Shown here piece after piece: positions 25,372-36,321 of a stretch of DNA of 64,000 nucleotides (the stretch's first letter is position 1; the number at the start of each line of letters is the position of its first letter). Under the pieces are notes generated by a model. That model was not told the origin of the DNA and searched no databases. It worked only from the letters and a program-made list of their open reading frames with translations. The stretch is from Maratus speciosus. Lineage: Eukaryota > Arthropoda > Arachnida > Araneae > Salticidae. Location of the stretch: assembly GCA_963932465.1 (NCBI GenBank), contig OZ010790.1, positions 353,366,254-353,430,253 on the forward strand, written 5' to 3'. A program made the position numbers and the translations under genes.

Positions 25372-25463
25372 AATGATTAAAAATACTTACGACACTGATC
25401 AGCAGGTTGCTGATGATGATGAGAGCAGCTGATGAGTATCGTAAGTGATTTTAATCATTATAT
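25372..25463. repeat. Short hairpin, ~92 bp
   Basis: AATGATTAAAAATACTTACG at 25372 mirrors CGTAAGTGATTTTAATCATT ending at 25459. GATCAGCAGG and GAGCAGCTGATGAG continue the imperfect stem around a GATGATGATG centre. It may be a small MITE. No RNA gene class is recognised. Confidence 0.5.
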
Positions 25464-25469
25464 TTTAAC

Positions 25470-26740
25470 AATTTGAAATTCAACCTCATAACTCATTATA
25501 GGCATAACTCATAATGTATAACTCATAATGTAAACTCATAACTCATTATGTTGAAATATATTTAAAATTTAAATCTTCTGATCAAAATTTTTAACTCAAA
25601 AGATTTTCCATTTGCATAATTAAGCATTTTGTAGAAAAGATAGAAGGTTCATTTTATTTATGTAGAATGCATTTTGAGCGTTCACATATGTGATGTAAAT
25701 ATGCGTTTAATTTAAATTTATTTGAAATTAACAATGACATAATATTTGAAATTAAACTTTATATAAATGAATATTTGTATTTTATAAAAAATTACCACGT
25801 CATATTTCGGAAAAACTAATTAGGTTTGAAAACTTAGACATTCATAATACTAATAATATTTATTTATATTTCTTAACCCAATAACGGTCTCATTAAATTA
25901 CGGTTTAAAAATTCAAATTGCTTATTGACACCACTTTCTTAAAAAAAAAAAAAAAATAAAATAAAATAAAAAATAAATAATTAAAAAAATAAAAAAAATA
26001 AATCACCTTATTTAATGACAGGTAAAATGATAACATAATAAAGACAATTACACCATTTTATAAAACTGGTAGGAATCAAACAATCTGAATAAAAAGCACA
26101 GCCCGTGAATATCACGGGAACGAGAATTAAGGGATTAAAGCAAAATCATTGTGGTATTTGGTAACGTCTGAATATATTTGTTGTAATATTACATTTTTGT
26201 AATAATAAATTAAAAAACAGACCTCTAAAATGCACCATTATTTTTTATGCTTGCTTTCTTCTATTGCAGATTATACTTTAAAAGGTACATGGATTAAATA
26301 AATTTGAATAACAATAAACATAATGTACGAAGTTTCGTTGCTAGTTGATGGCTGAAAATATTTATTGATTTACAAATGTTTTGAAAAATAGATCTTTTGT
26401 TTATGAAATTCCATATAAGGAAAGGTTGTGGTCACGATTTCTCTTTTAAATTAAAGACTCAGTGAAAGCCAATTAAAGCAAGTTAAGGACATTAGTTAAG
26501 GAACGCATTTTGTCGCAATAAATTGTTGTTGAACCTTTACAATTCCCCATACAATTTTTGAAGAAAAATTTCACTTGCAATAAAATTTCGAGTTTTAGAA
26601 AATTTGGGATTTTTTTATTTTTAGCATCAAGGCATGTTTCGTTGTACTCGGTGTTATTAATCTATATTTTTCGTCAATACAAGGGTTGAAATTCTCGGAA
26701 CTTAGGCTATAGAATACAATGCAGCTGGCCAGTTAGTCCA
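25470..26740. other. AT-rich spacer, no gene seen
   Basis: Contains a cluster of ACTCATAATG-like repeats (about 25488-25555) and an A-rich AAATAAA tract (25940-26003). No coding or RNA feature that I can support. Confidence 0.5.
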
Positions 26741-26744
26741 GGCA

Positions 26745-28175
26745 ATAGGAAATTTTGCCTAGTAAAATTAATGGTAATTCTGAAAATCGACTTACTTTAT
26801 GTTTTTTGGGTCGCTGAATCCGAATTTGTAATTTACCACCAAAATTTCCCCCGGCAACCCCCCCCCCCCAAATTTTGGTAAAAAGCCCCCCAAAAAAGGT
26901 TTTTATTAAAAAAATCACATTTTTTTTATTATTTTAGGGGAAAAGTATCTAGAAATTCAGTAAGTAGACAAAATTTGAAACAAATTAGATATACGACATT
27001 ATGACCTAGGATGAAGGGGAAGGGGGGATCTGCCTCGGAACATGCGCGCGGTGCTGCGTGGACTAAGTTACACAATTCCACTTAAACACTCACACGTTTA
27101 CATTCGCCCGCCCAGCTCTCCTCCGAACTTTCCTTATAAGGTTTATTTTAAGTCTTTTGGTCACTGAATCCGATTTTTTAACTTACCCCCAAATTCCCTT
27201 CCCCCCCCAGATCCCCCCCCAAAAAAATAGATTTTATTAACTTAAATTTCTTATTGTTTTAGGGGGAAAACATTCCGAAATTAAGAAACTAGACAAAATT
27301 TGCAACAAATAGGATATATAACATTATGACGTAGGACAAACGGAGAGAGGGGGCTGCCTCGGAACATTCCCCGCGCGCTTTTCTTAAAAACCAATTTTTT
27401 TTCAAAAAATCAAATTTTTGGGGTGTTGCCAGGTGAAATTTTGGTGGAAAGTTTCAAATTCGGATTCAGCGACCCCAAAAAACATATATTGAGTCGAAAT
27501 CCTGAACTAGTATTAATTTTGCCAGTAAAATCACCTATTTCCTGGACTTCATAACTTAGTGCACGTAGCGCCGCAGTGCATGTTCAGAGGCAGCCCTCCC
27601 CCTTCCCGTTCATCCTGCGTAATAATGTCATATATCCTATTTGTTGCAAATTTTGTCTGGTTTCTCAATTTCGCAAGGCTTTTCCCCTAAAACAGTAAGA
27701 AATTTAAGTTAAAAACAACTATTTGGAGGGGGGAAGTTTGGGGGGAAGTTAAAAATTCGGATTCAGCGACCCAAAAAACTTAAGGTAAACCTTACAGAGA
27801 AAGTTCCGAGGGGAGATGGGAGAGCGAATGTAAACGTGTGAGTGGCACCGCGCGGATGTTCGAGGCAGATCCCCCCCCTTCCTTTTCATATGTCATATCA
27901 TAAGTCATTTCATAAGTCATAATGTCATATATCTTATTTGTTGCAAATTTTGCCTACTTTCTGAATTTCTAGATACTTTTTCCCTAAAACAATAAAACAA
28001 TTGATTTTTTTAATAAAAACCTTTTTCGGGGGGCATTTTACCAAAATTTGGGGGGGGGGGTTGCCTGGGGAAATTTTTGTGAGAAGTTAAAAATTCGGAT
28101 TTAGCGACCCAAAAAACATATAGAAAGCCTTTTTCTAGAATTACCAAGAGTTTTGCTAGGTAGAGCCCCTATACG
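26745..28175. repeat. Compound palindrome of five ~350-bp units
   Basis: A unit running from TTTTGGGTCGCTGAATCCGA through a C-tract, TTTTAGGGGAAAA and CATTATGAC to GGATCTGCCTCGGAACATG occurs twice in forward orientation (from about 26800 and 27150). It occurs about three times inverted (27380-27560, 27570-27780, 27790-28125), where it starts TCGGATTCAGCGACCC. Each unit carries poly-C or poly-G tracts at the same place. The outer flanks also mirror (TAATGGTAATTCTGAAAA against TTCTAGAATTACCAAGAG). It is either a foldback transposon whose arms are internally duplicated, or a rearranged repeat. No protein is encoded. Confidence 0.75.
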
Positions 28176-28179
28176 GTCT

Positions 28180-29035
28180 CTATTGTCAGGACTAAGTGTC
28201 AAATGAATTATGGAATTGGTAAAAAACTTACTTTACTTCGTAAAAAAATATTCCTTATTCATTTTATATTTCGTGAATAATCAAAACTCGCGCGTGTTAA
28301 ATCCACGAATGTTAAGGGATTACTGTATATAATCGTGTAAATTACGGAAGAAAAATGTTTTACATAATATAAATAAGTAATTGCAAAATAGGTTGAATAA
28401 TTAAAAAAAAAGAGATAAACAACATTTATATAGTATAAGAAATTAATTCAACAACATATTAATCTGTCAAGGGATTTTAAATAATGCTATTTAAATTATT
28501 ATATTTTATACAAATATCGAACATTTTTAAAATGTTTCTTTATAAATATGTAATTTAAATTCTCAAATAAACATTACTGGAAAATGTCGCGAATAACATA
28601 GTCAGTAATGCATTATCATTTTTAATACGCACCTTACATTGAAAAATCAACACTTAATTCTTTTTTTTTTAAGAATATGATTGTATATTCAATGATTTGC
28701 CTTTACACCATGGTATATATGTTCATTAAATGTAATTATAATTTATTTATACTACTGTGTAAATTTAAAATTATACAGAATAATAAATAAATTATTCGAA
28801 TGCATAAAACAAGTGAAAATTGTATTTTACATAGATAAGTAATACAATTAACTCAAATGTAGTTTTTCTTTTCTTAACGTGATTGTAAATAAATGATTAA
28901 GCTGCTTTTCACAGTAAGTAAAATTTGCGGCATAATCATATTTTTTAGAAAGAGATAATTTTTATAATTAGCTATTTGAAAGACATACTAAAATTATTTC
29001 TCAGAAGACAAGTAATCTTCTTTCAGCGAATAAGA
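28180..29035. other. AT-rich spacer, no gene seen
   Basis: Only A/T-rich sequence with dense stops in all frames. Confidence 0.5.
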
Positions 29036-29048
29036 GCTAATAATCAAA

Positions 29049-29308
29049 CAGTGGCAGTTTGAATGGGATTGCGGGGACAAGAGCAGGACTACACACAAAT
29101 ATTTCCCAAAAGTAAGTACAGATAGACTAGTCAGCTGCAAACTTTAGAGCCAGATTTACACAGGACACGGAGCTTTCCCAAAATACTTAAAAGATTCAAG
29201 CGCAAAGATTCGCCAGATTGTGCATGCGGGGAATTACGAACACCGCAACACTACCTAACTGCATGCCCGCTAACACAAAGATACCATCTGGCACAAATCA
29301 CACCAAAT
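29049..29308 (+). pseudogene. LINE (Jockey/R1-like) RNase H / C-terminal tail, 5' part
   Basis: Frame from 29049 reads WQFEWD...FPKV, then a stop at 29145, then TGHGAFPKYL. After a one-base frame change near 29190 it reads KRFKRKDSPDCACGE, then TPQHYLTACPLTQRYHLA up to 29308. The order TGHG..F..YL.RF......C.CG....(E/Q)H.L..CP is characteristic of the C-terminus of Jockey/R1-group non-LTR polyproteins, after the RNase H domain. The coding sequence is interrupted at 29308 by the LTR of the gypsy element and resumes at 40020. One stop and one frameshift show that it is a relic. Confidence 0.75.
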
Positions 29309-30328
29309 ATAACGACTATCTCGTTATATATGTTTGCATTTTATTCTCCCCCCTCACACCTGTTTCAATTAAATTCGGTTTAATAACTTATTTATTTTAG
29401 TGGGCTATAGTCAAACAGTGCAGCCCCTAAATTAAATTCAACATTTAAAAACTAAATCGATTGTATTAACAGCCCTTCACATTTAAATTAAATTATTTTA
29501 AGTACTCATCTCTTTAATAAAATAAAATCAGTGAATCACTCTCCATTTTCACTTTCTGATTCTTTCACACATATGCTTTAACCTTGTACAAAATTCGTTA
29601 CGGCTGACTGTTAGTTTCAAAAGCATTTTAACTTCGGTCATTTCCTTATTTGGGCATGAATATAACTCATCATTTAAAATCACTTTACATGCAATCTACT
29701 TAGTAGAATTATCTTCGCTTCACACCCTTTTGTTCAGATGTATGGCAATTCTGCATTTTTGTGGTAAAGCGGTTCATCTTTGATCTAACATCTGGTCTAG
29801 AAAAATACAGTCTCATGCTTTTTAGCCTAACGAATTCGGTCTGTTACTATGCCCTTTCCAGATAACACTTTTTATTTTTTTACATTTAACCGCAGCTGTA
29901 TCAATGTACAGATGAGTCTCCGTCTATCATGACTCAGGAATGTATGCAGCCCACAATCTGCCCCCCCTATACAATTAATATGGTAGAAGACTACCGTACA
30001 TTTTTGGCGAACGTACCAGCCAATGTTTCTCTTAGCCCCTGTGCATGGCGCAAAAATACTTTTAGATTGGCGATATTGTAGTCCGCCAAGCAAGAAAGTT
30101 GTAACTGTATATTTGGATTCCTGCTTTCTCTCTAGCCTCGTGATGACGTCTTAAAAGAGGCTCCTTATGGCTTTCCCCCTGTACCTCTCCCTTCGACTTT
30201 CATCATGAAATAAACATATTCTTCGTTTACTCGAATTGGAGTTTTTTTTTAAATTGGATCGGGTGTTTAAAATCTCTTGTCAACGCAAACGGCCATCTCT
30301 TTACTAGCAAAAAAGTCTTCATATAAAT
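29309..30328 (+). repeat. 5' LTR of the gypsy element
   Basis: Begins ATAACGACTATCTCGTTATA and ends TCTTCATATAAAT just before TGG. Within it a GAAATAAACATATTC segment (about 30207) contains an AATAAA polyadenylation-type signal. The ends are not the canonical TG...CA, which may reflect slightly misjudged edges. Several short frames inside (for example 29872-30093 minus, repeated exactly in the other LTR) are coincidental. Confidence 0.85.
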
Positions 30329-30346
30329 TGGTCTCCGTGACCAGTT
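30329..30346 (+). promoter_or_regulatory. Putative tRNA primer-binding site
   Basis: TGGTCTCCGTGACCAG starts exactly where homology with the 3' LTR stops. A TGG start right after the 5' LTR is the usual sign of a primer site complementary to a tRNA 3' CCA end. I cannot name the tRNA. Confidence 0.5.
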
Positions 30347-31299
30347 TTTTTTCTCCATTAACAAAAAAAAATGTAAGGGAGAGGTACTTGCTTCCAATCC
30401 TTTTTTTTCTGCATGGACTTCTTGCAGCGATGGATTCCTCCCGGCTGTCGCACCGCTCTGTTGCAATGAGCTTCGAGGATTTCGCCCCCTCACCTATCCA
30501 AACAACGACGCGCTGATTTTTTTCGCTTACCCGCTGCGTGGATTTCATCATGGAGTGAACTTTTCGCCCCGGACGACTGCTCTTCCCCGATGAAATGTCC
30601 GTGCCTGCATGCTCCTGCTATCCTGCTTCCCTCTCTTGTTTCAAGCGGAGCATTACCCCTTTCTCTCGCATCGACGGTTGTTTTGAACTGCTCTGGGCTG
30701 TCCCACCGGCGTTGTTGACATCAACGGAACTGTGTTCTTCTCTTCGTGCATCCCGCGGATCGGCGTGTGAGGGTATCTTAGCTTGAAAATTTATCCACAG
30801 TGTTCTATGTTCGTTCACCTCTGCACTGAATTCTGTGATTAGTGTCAACTCAACTTCGATGTGTGTGTGTCACAAAAATTACAGTAATATGTATGTGCTC
30901 AAGAATATAACAGAAGCCTTTCCGTTTAATTAGAAAAATAAGAAGAAAAAATTCTGCGCGATGAAAAAGAAGCCTGTTTTTTTTGTGTTTTTTTTCCTTC
31001 TCGCCTCAAAGGCATCCCCAGTGCTTACACAAGTCTGTGATAAGTTCCTGAATTTTGTAGGAGCCCTCACTGTGTGAAATATGTTAACGCGTATTTGTGT
31101 CTTCAAAGACAAACGAATCAAGTGAGTCATTTGCATTTAAAAATACACTGCAAAAAAATTGTGTGCATTTCCCGCAAGAACGAACGTAAACGTATCTATC
31201 TGCTAAGTGTTTTTTTTTCTCAGTGAGTGCTCAAAGTACGCCTCTACATTTTCACGTGCGAGATAACTCCCAATTCAAAAGTGTGAGAAAAGCCTTATC

Positions 31300-31361
<62 letters not shown>

Positions 31362-32728
31362 CTGCAAAAAACGAAACTGAAAAGAACGTCCGAGCGAGTC
31401 AGCGATTGAATCACGATTCTCACTCTCATTTCTATTTTTTCAGCCAGCCGCCTCAAAATTCTCAAAAGTGTGTTGATTTTTTTTTCTTTCCTCCATACTA
31501 CAACGAGTTTGTGAAAATGCTAGTGTGCGCGTTTGTTGAGTCATTCTAATCAAAGGAGTCAATCAAAAAATCATTCAAATGACTCCTGAAGTTGTGCTCC
31601 ACAAATTCTCCGTTGTACACAAATAAAAAAAAAAGATTCATAGAGAGTCACATAAATATAAACTAATGAAAACAAAAGTTCTCAATTAAAAAAAAACATG
31701 AAAGTGCATTAGTAAAAAAAAAGGAAAAAACAAGTTTCAATAGTGCTAGATTTACTTAAAATGGCACATTTTTAGAGTACGAAAGCATATTTTCATTCCT
31801 CCCATTTATTTGCTTTCCTTTCGACTAATTTTCTTTTCAGTTAATTCTGGAAACGTTGTTTTAAAATTTTCAAAGTTGTTTCGTTCCATTTTTATGCTTT
31901 TTTACTCCATAAGTACTCACAAGTACTTCATAATTGATTTTATTAATATTATTGTGTTTTTGTACAGGATACGAAAACACAGTGATATTGCTATTTTTGA
32001 TATTTTGTGTTGTCTATTATAGTATTTATAAATATAATATAAGTAGCTTTTTTTTTCCCATTGCATTGAATGTTCCAATATCTTTAGTTATTACGATATA
32101 CATTCACCTTTGCTTAACTTTTAATGCATATTAAAATATATAAATTTTTTTTCTCTCAAAAAGAGTTAACGAAGATTATATTTTGTCCCATATATTTTTT
32201 CTAGTTCGCCTTTCGGCTTGAAAATATTTTAATTTGAGAAATATTTTTAATTTCGGTCCTTTTAGAGAAACAAGGACAGATAGCAAGTTTTTTTTTCTCT
32301 CTTAAGAAAGGATAAAATAAGTTTTTATTTCAGTTGCTTGCTCCTACCAGTTTTACTTTGAAAGACTTACATGTTTCATTCATTTAAAAAAATAAAATAA
32401 AATAGGAGCCATTGCGAAATATTTTTGTTTCTCTTTCTTTTGCTTAAAATAAGCAACGGTATTATTTTTACTTTGAGAAACACAATCTTGTCCGTGGATA
32501 TTTTTATTTTTTTTCTATAAAAGGTTTAAAAAAAATAAATAAATAAAACATATTGTTTATTTTTAAGTTGTGTATTAGTTTTTTTAATGTGATTATTATA
32601 CTATGCTATTTCATTATTTTATTTCATTTACATTTTTATCTGTTACATGTGTGTTATATTTAGATATGTATGCAGAATTTCAGTAACAATTTTTGATTAG
32701 AGAATTTGTGTTAGGTAAACCGTTGACC
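30347..32728 (+). other. Long non-coding leader of the gypsy element
   Basis: About 2.4 kb between the primer site and the gag start codon, much longer than most gypsy leaders. It includes a GC-balanced part (30400-30900), a 56-nt A run (31304-31359) and many shorter A/T tracts. Small frames here lack homology and are not called. It may hold packaging or translation signals, which cannot be read from the sequence. Confidence 0.55.
31304..31359. repeat. Poly-A homopolymer, 56 nt
   Basis: The longest homopolymer in the window, located inside the gypsy leader. It may be real expansion or a captured poly-A tail. Confidence 0.9.
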
Positions 32729-33616
32729 ATGTCCACTAAACAAGTTCAAATCAACATTAACCAATTTGATGGAGATCCGGATTTGCTTAAATTCTTTTTT
32801 AACCAAATTAGGTCGGTTGCTGAAATTAACAAATACAGCCCTAAGACTACCATTGCTGTACTTGTAGGGAAGTTAATTGGTCCCGCTCAAAAATTTTATG
32901 CTCAGAATCCGAAAATTAAAAAAATTAACGATCTAGATACGCTTGAAAAAGAATTTGCCGCATTTTTCTCACACCCGAGCAAGTGCGTGGCTGGCGTTGA
33001 ACTATCGAGCTTATCTCTTCTGCCAGCGGAGTCAATCAAAAATTTAGCTCACCGATTAAACATGTTAGCCGCAACTGTCTATTCAGATATTAAAGACGAA
33101 AATGCCCGTAACACGATTAAACTTATGAAATTTATGGAAGCTGTGACAGCTAACATACGAATAAAGTTACAAGAAGAAGGCGTCAATGAATATCGTGCTG
33201 CTGTTGAAAGAGCACAGACATTACACGAAATTCTGCATAACGAAAAGATTCTACATTCCTTACCCTCTGTCAGTAAATCTCAAAATAACATTGAAGAACA
33301 ATTGAAAGAACTCTCGGAAAAAATTAATGCGTTAACACTCGCACCGCCTGGACCCAAAACTGAAACTAAAAAAAATGATATGCAAGATAGCCCAAAGTAT
33401 AACGCAAATGCGATGCGCTATAGGAAAAGTTTCAAAACGCGAAATTTCCCAAAACGTTTTTCCCCTCACAAATTTCCACAAAGAAAAGTTGTGACTTGTC
33501 AACTCTGTTTCCGCAATGGCCACCAGGCCCATCAGTGTTTTAAATGGAAAAGAGTTAATACACAGAGAAGGGAAAATTTTAACAGACGCAACAATTACCA
33601 GGCTCAGGAAAACTAG
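32729..33616 (+). CDS. gag: Gag polyprotein of the gypsy element
   Basis: The start chosen is the ATG at 32729 (protein begins MSTKQVQININQFDGD) because the longer open frame upstream lacks an ATG. It gives 295 residues. The capsid-like part shows QFDGDPDLLKFF.QI near the N-terminus and an LSSLSLLPAESIKNLAHRLN region typical of gypsy Gag. A basic region follows, then one zinc knuckle CQLCFRNGHQAHQC (C-x2-C-x4-H-x4-C, residues ~261-274) for binding RNA. The protein would package element RNA into cytoplasmic particles. It is intact, ends in TAG at 33614, and overlaps the protease frame (open from 33583) in the -1 frame. Confidence 0.9.
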   Translation: MSTKQVQININQFDGDPDLLKFFFNQIRSVAEINKYSPKTTIAVLVGKLIGPAQKFYAQNPKIKKINDLDTLEKEFAAFFSHPSKCVAGVELSSLSLLPAESIKNLAHRLNMLAATVYSDIKDENARNTIKLMKFMEAVTANIRIKLQEEGVNEYRAAVERAQTLHEILHNEKILHSLPSVSKSQNNIEEQLKELSEKINALTLAPPGPKTETKKNDMQDSPKYNANAMRYRKSFKTRNFPKRFSPHKFPQRKVVTCQLCFRNGHQAHQCFKWKRVNTQRRENFNRRNNYQAQEN

Positions 33617-34092
33617 AACAGAGACACAATTTTTATGCTGATGATTTTGTGTCTCAACCATGTGACTTAACATCAGCAACATTTCCTATTGACCCTACAT
33701 TACCAAAGATCTCTAAGGAAATATTAGTTAATTCAACCGGGTCACAAACTTCAGATCACATTAAAATCGCAAGAAATATCACTAATCAAACAGAAAATGA
33801 AGGCGATAACAATGTTCACATCACTTGTAGTGTTAATACGCATTCTCCATCACTCCCTCTTATAAAGGCCACTATTGCAAACCATAAAATCACCCTATTG
33901 GCTGACTCTGGAAGTAGCATTTCGTTACTTTCACAAAATTTATTTAATGAACTTAAACCTGTATTAAAATACAAGAGACTATCAACAGGCATAAATATTA
34001 AAACCGTCAATTCGGATGTTTCTTTTTCTTCATGTATAAGAGCATCCATTAAATTAGAAAAAAAAAATCCTTCTCGCACCACTTTTATATAG
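33583..34092 (+). CDS. pro: Protease segment of Pol (retropepsin), N-terminal part of broken pol
   Basis: Open in the -1 frame relative to gag from 33583 with no ATG, so expression probably uses -1 frameshifting in the 33583-33616 overlap. GGAAAAC lies immediately before the gag stop and is a weak candidate slip site. The retropepsin active site is LLADSGSSISLLS, with DSG the catalytic triad. The frame ends at 34092 because a 10-A run (34058-34067) shifts the register; the protease C-terminal ILGFDFI motif appears in the next frame. The break is either a real indel or a homopolymer read error. Confidence 0.8.
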   Translation, partial: QTQQLPGSGKLEQRHNFYADDFVSQPCDLTSATFPIDPTLPKISKEILVNSTGSQTSDHIKIARNITNQTENEGDNNVHITCSVNTHSPSLPLIKATIANHKITLLADSGSSISLLSQNLFNELKPVLKYKRLSTGINIKTVNSDVSFSSCIRASIKLEKKNPSRTTFI

Positions 34093-35888
34093 TGGATATT
34101 CCTGAATACTCCAGTTTTGAAGGCATTCTTGGTTTTGATTTCATTAGTAAATTTAACATTATCATTGATACTTTCAATAAATGCATTCACATTAACAACA
34201 GCTTGACTATTCCACTAGAAACATCACACACTAAGTCAAAACTCAGTGAAAGTAATCAATGTAACACCTTATGTGATGTAGTGACAAATCAAAAAGTTTT
34301 CTTAACCCGAAAAATAATTCTAGAACCCCAAGAGCAAACATGGTGCTCAGTTTACACAAACAATAATATCAAACATGACATAAACTATTTATTTGAATAT
34401 TTGGCAGATAAAAATGAAGTAATAGGTCATGATGCCATTATTCAAATGGATAAGAAATCTAGACGCAAAAAGAAGCCTGTACAATTAAATCATTTCTTTT
34501 CTATTTCACTTAAAAATAATTCTGACACTACCATACTTCTCCCTAAACACACAAAAATTGGACATTTATCTGAGGTTGAGGAAATTCTGGACTACCCCTC
34601 TGATAATTTGGACAAGCATCATAACTCAGAACAACACTTCCTAAATTTTATTCAGGCATCTAATGAAACAGTAAAAAAAAGGAAAGAGGATTTGGCAGCT
34701 ACCGCTTTTGATCTTACACATTTAAGTTCTAATGAAGCAAACACAATGACTAAATTACTACTTAATTATTACCCTGCCTTTTCAAAATCATTAAATACAC
34801 TTGGACATACTGATAAGATTGTACCTGATTTGAAATTTATTAATGACTACCCTGTAAAAACTCTTCCATTCCCCCTTCCCCAATCTTTGCAAAAAGGTAC
34901 TTTAGAACAAATTAAAGATCTGCTTGATGCCAAAATTATTGAACGCCACTGTTCAGAATGGGCTTGCCCCATGCTTTTAGTCAAAAAGAAACCAGATGGA
35001 ACTGGTAAACAAAAATTTCGTCTCGCTTTAGATCTTCGAATCGTAAATACTGTAATTCAAGGATCATCTTACCCTTTACCTAAAATTCAAACCATCATTT
35101 CAAATCTTTCTCAGTATCGATATTTTTTTTCTCTTGATTTTCATCAGGCATATCATCAAATTGATTTGCCAGCAAAATTCCAAAATCAGTTGACATTTAC
35201 TACTATGTTTGGTCCTTTTAGATACAAGAGATTAGTGTTCGGATTAAAAAACAGCGCTTCTATTTTCCAAGCTTTAATGGACTCTTTGCTTGATGAATTA
35301 CAATTACATGGTGTATATACATATCAGGATGATTTCATTGTAGGTGCAAACTCTTTTGATGAAATGTGTAGTAAATTAAAAAAAATTCTCTCTATCTTAA
35401 CCAAATATAACTTAACCCTGTCTCCTAGCAAGTGTACTTTTCATAAATCTAGTATTGACTATTTGGGATTTCATGTAGAAAATCAGTCTGTTTCCCCAAT
35501 TCAGTCAAATATCATAAAAATAACATCTTTTCCCACACCTACAACTAAGCGTCAACTAAAAAGACTCATTGGTGTCATTACATTTTATAAGAGTCTAATT
35601 CCATCCTTTTCTGAGTTAGTACAACCACTGATAAACCTAACTACTCCAAAAGTTAAATTTAAATGGACAGTTAAACATCAAGAAATCATGGACACAATAC
35701 AGAAAATTTTCTTTAATTCTCCCATGATTAGATTACCTGATTGGAACAAGACATTTTATTTAAATACAGATGCGTCAAATGTTGCTATTTCTGGTGTTTT
35801 ATTACAAGAGCATGACCAAAAACTTTTACCAGTAGCATATTTTTCTAAATATCTTAAACCGTCAGAAAAAAAAATACCCTGCACTTAA
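34092..35888 (+). CDS. pol: Reverse transcriptase / RNase H segment of Pol
   Basis: Starts mid-protein (no ATG) with the last protease motif GFDFISKF. It contains the complete RT: palm entry CPMLLVKKK, LDLRIVNT, YPLPKIQTI, FFSLDFHQAYHQI (first catalytic Asp), FGLKNSASIFQ and YQDDFIV (the catalytic pair), then KCTFH...YLGF and the thumb. The RNase H start LNTDASN (first Asp) and AYFSKYL follow. YQDD in place of the more usual YLDD or YVDD is noteworthy. The frame is lost at a 9-A run (35866-35874), and the RNase H continues one frame over at 35889. The DNA-synthesis enzyme is intact as read, but separated from its neighbours. Confidence 0.9.
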   Translation: MDIPEYSSFEGILGFDFISKFNIIIDTFNKCIHINNSLTIPLETSHTKSKLSESNQCNTLCDVVTNQKVFLTRKIILEPQEQTWCSVYTNNNIKHDINYLFEYLADKNEVIGHDAIIQMDKKSRRKKKPVQLNHFFSISLKNNSDTTILLPKHTKIGHLSEVEEILDYPSDNLDKHHNSEQHFLNFIQASNETVKKRKEDLAATAFDLTHLSSNEANTMTKLLLNYYPAFSKSLNTLGHTDKIVPDLKFINDYPVKTLPFPLPQSLQKGTLEQIKDLLDAKIIERHCSEWACPMLLVKKKPDGTGKQKFRLALDLRIVNTVIQGSSYPLPKIQTIISNLSQYRYFFSLDFHQAYHQIDLPAKFQNQLTFTTMFGPFRYKRLVFGLKNSASIFQALMDSLLDELQLHGVYTYQDDFIVGANSFDEMCSKLKKILSILTKYNLTLSPSKCTFHKSSIDYLGFHVENQSVSPIQSNIIKITSFPTPTTKRQLKRLIGVITFYKSLIPSFSELVQPLINLTTPKVKFKWTVKHQEIMDTIQKIFFNSPMIRLPDWNKTFYLNTDASNVAISGVLLQEHDQKLLPVAYFSKYLKPSEKKIPCT

Positions 35889-36321
35889 ATTAGAACTCAT
35901 GACAATTTATAAATCTGTTACCGCTTTCAAATATTATTTACATAACAGACAATTTGTAATTCTTTCTGACAGTAAACCCTTAGAAAAATATATCAAGACT
36001 ACTAATCCAGCTGATATTATCTCTCGTTGGCTCATGGAGCTTTCAGAGTACTCATACACTTTCAAACATATTCCTGGTAAGAAAAATGTGCTTGCTGACT
36101 ATTTATCTCGCTGTACTTTTGAAAACAATCAACAAACTCTGGATACTAACCCTGAACTTATCCATGACCCTCAACCATTACCTATAATTGACTATGATAC
36201 GCCAGACAGTAATAATTCATGTTCAAGTGCCACTAAGAAATATGTAAACTATCTTGTATCTGGTAAACAAACAAATCCAGATCCTTTATTAGAAATTTCA
36301 AATGAAACTTTCTGCACTTAA
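35889..36321 (+). CDS. pol: RNase H C-terminal part and linker of Pol
   Basis: Continues the RNase H from the preceding segment in another frame: KYYLHNRQFVILSDSKPLEK carries the SDSKPL motif, and HIPGKKNVLADYLSR is the typical gypsy RNase H end, with the final catalytic Asp in ADYLSR. A linker rich in Asp, Asn and Pro follows. An in-frame TAA at 36319-36321 ends it. The integrase continues in the same frame after this stop, so the stop is a nonsense mutation or is read through. It would degrade RNA of the RNA-DNA hybrid. Confidence 0.85.

Noticed and set aside
29872..30093. 73-codon minus-strand frame repeated at 39562-39783
   Set aside because: It occurs twice only because it lies in both LTRs; no protein family is recognised.
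31223..31549. 108-codon frame with a poly-Lys run
   Set aside because: Created by the 56-nt A run in the gypsy leader.
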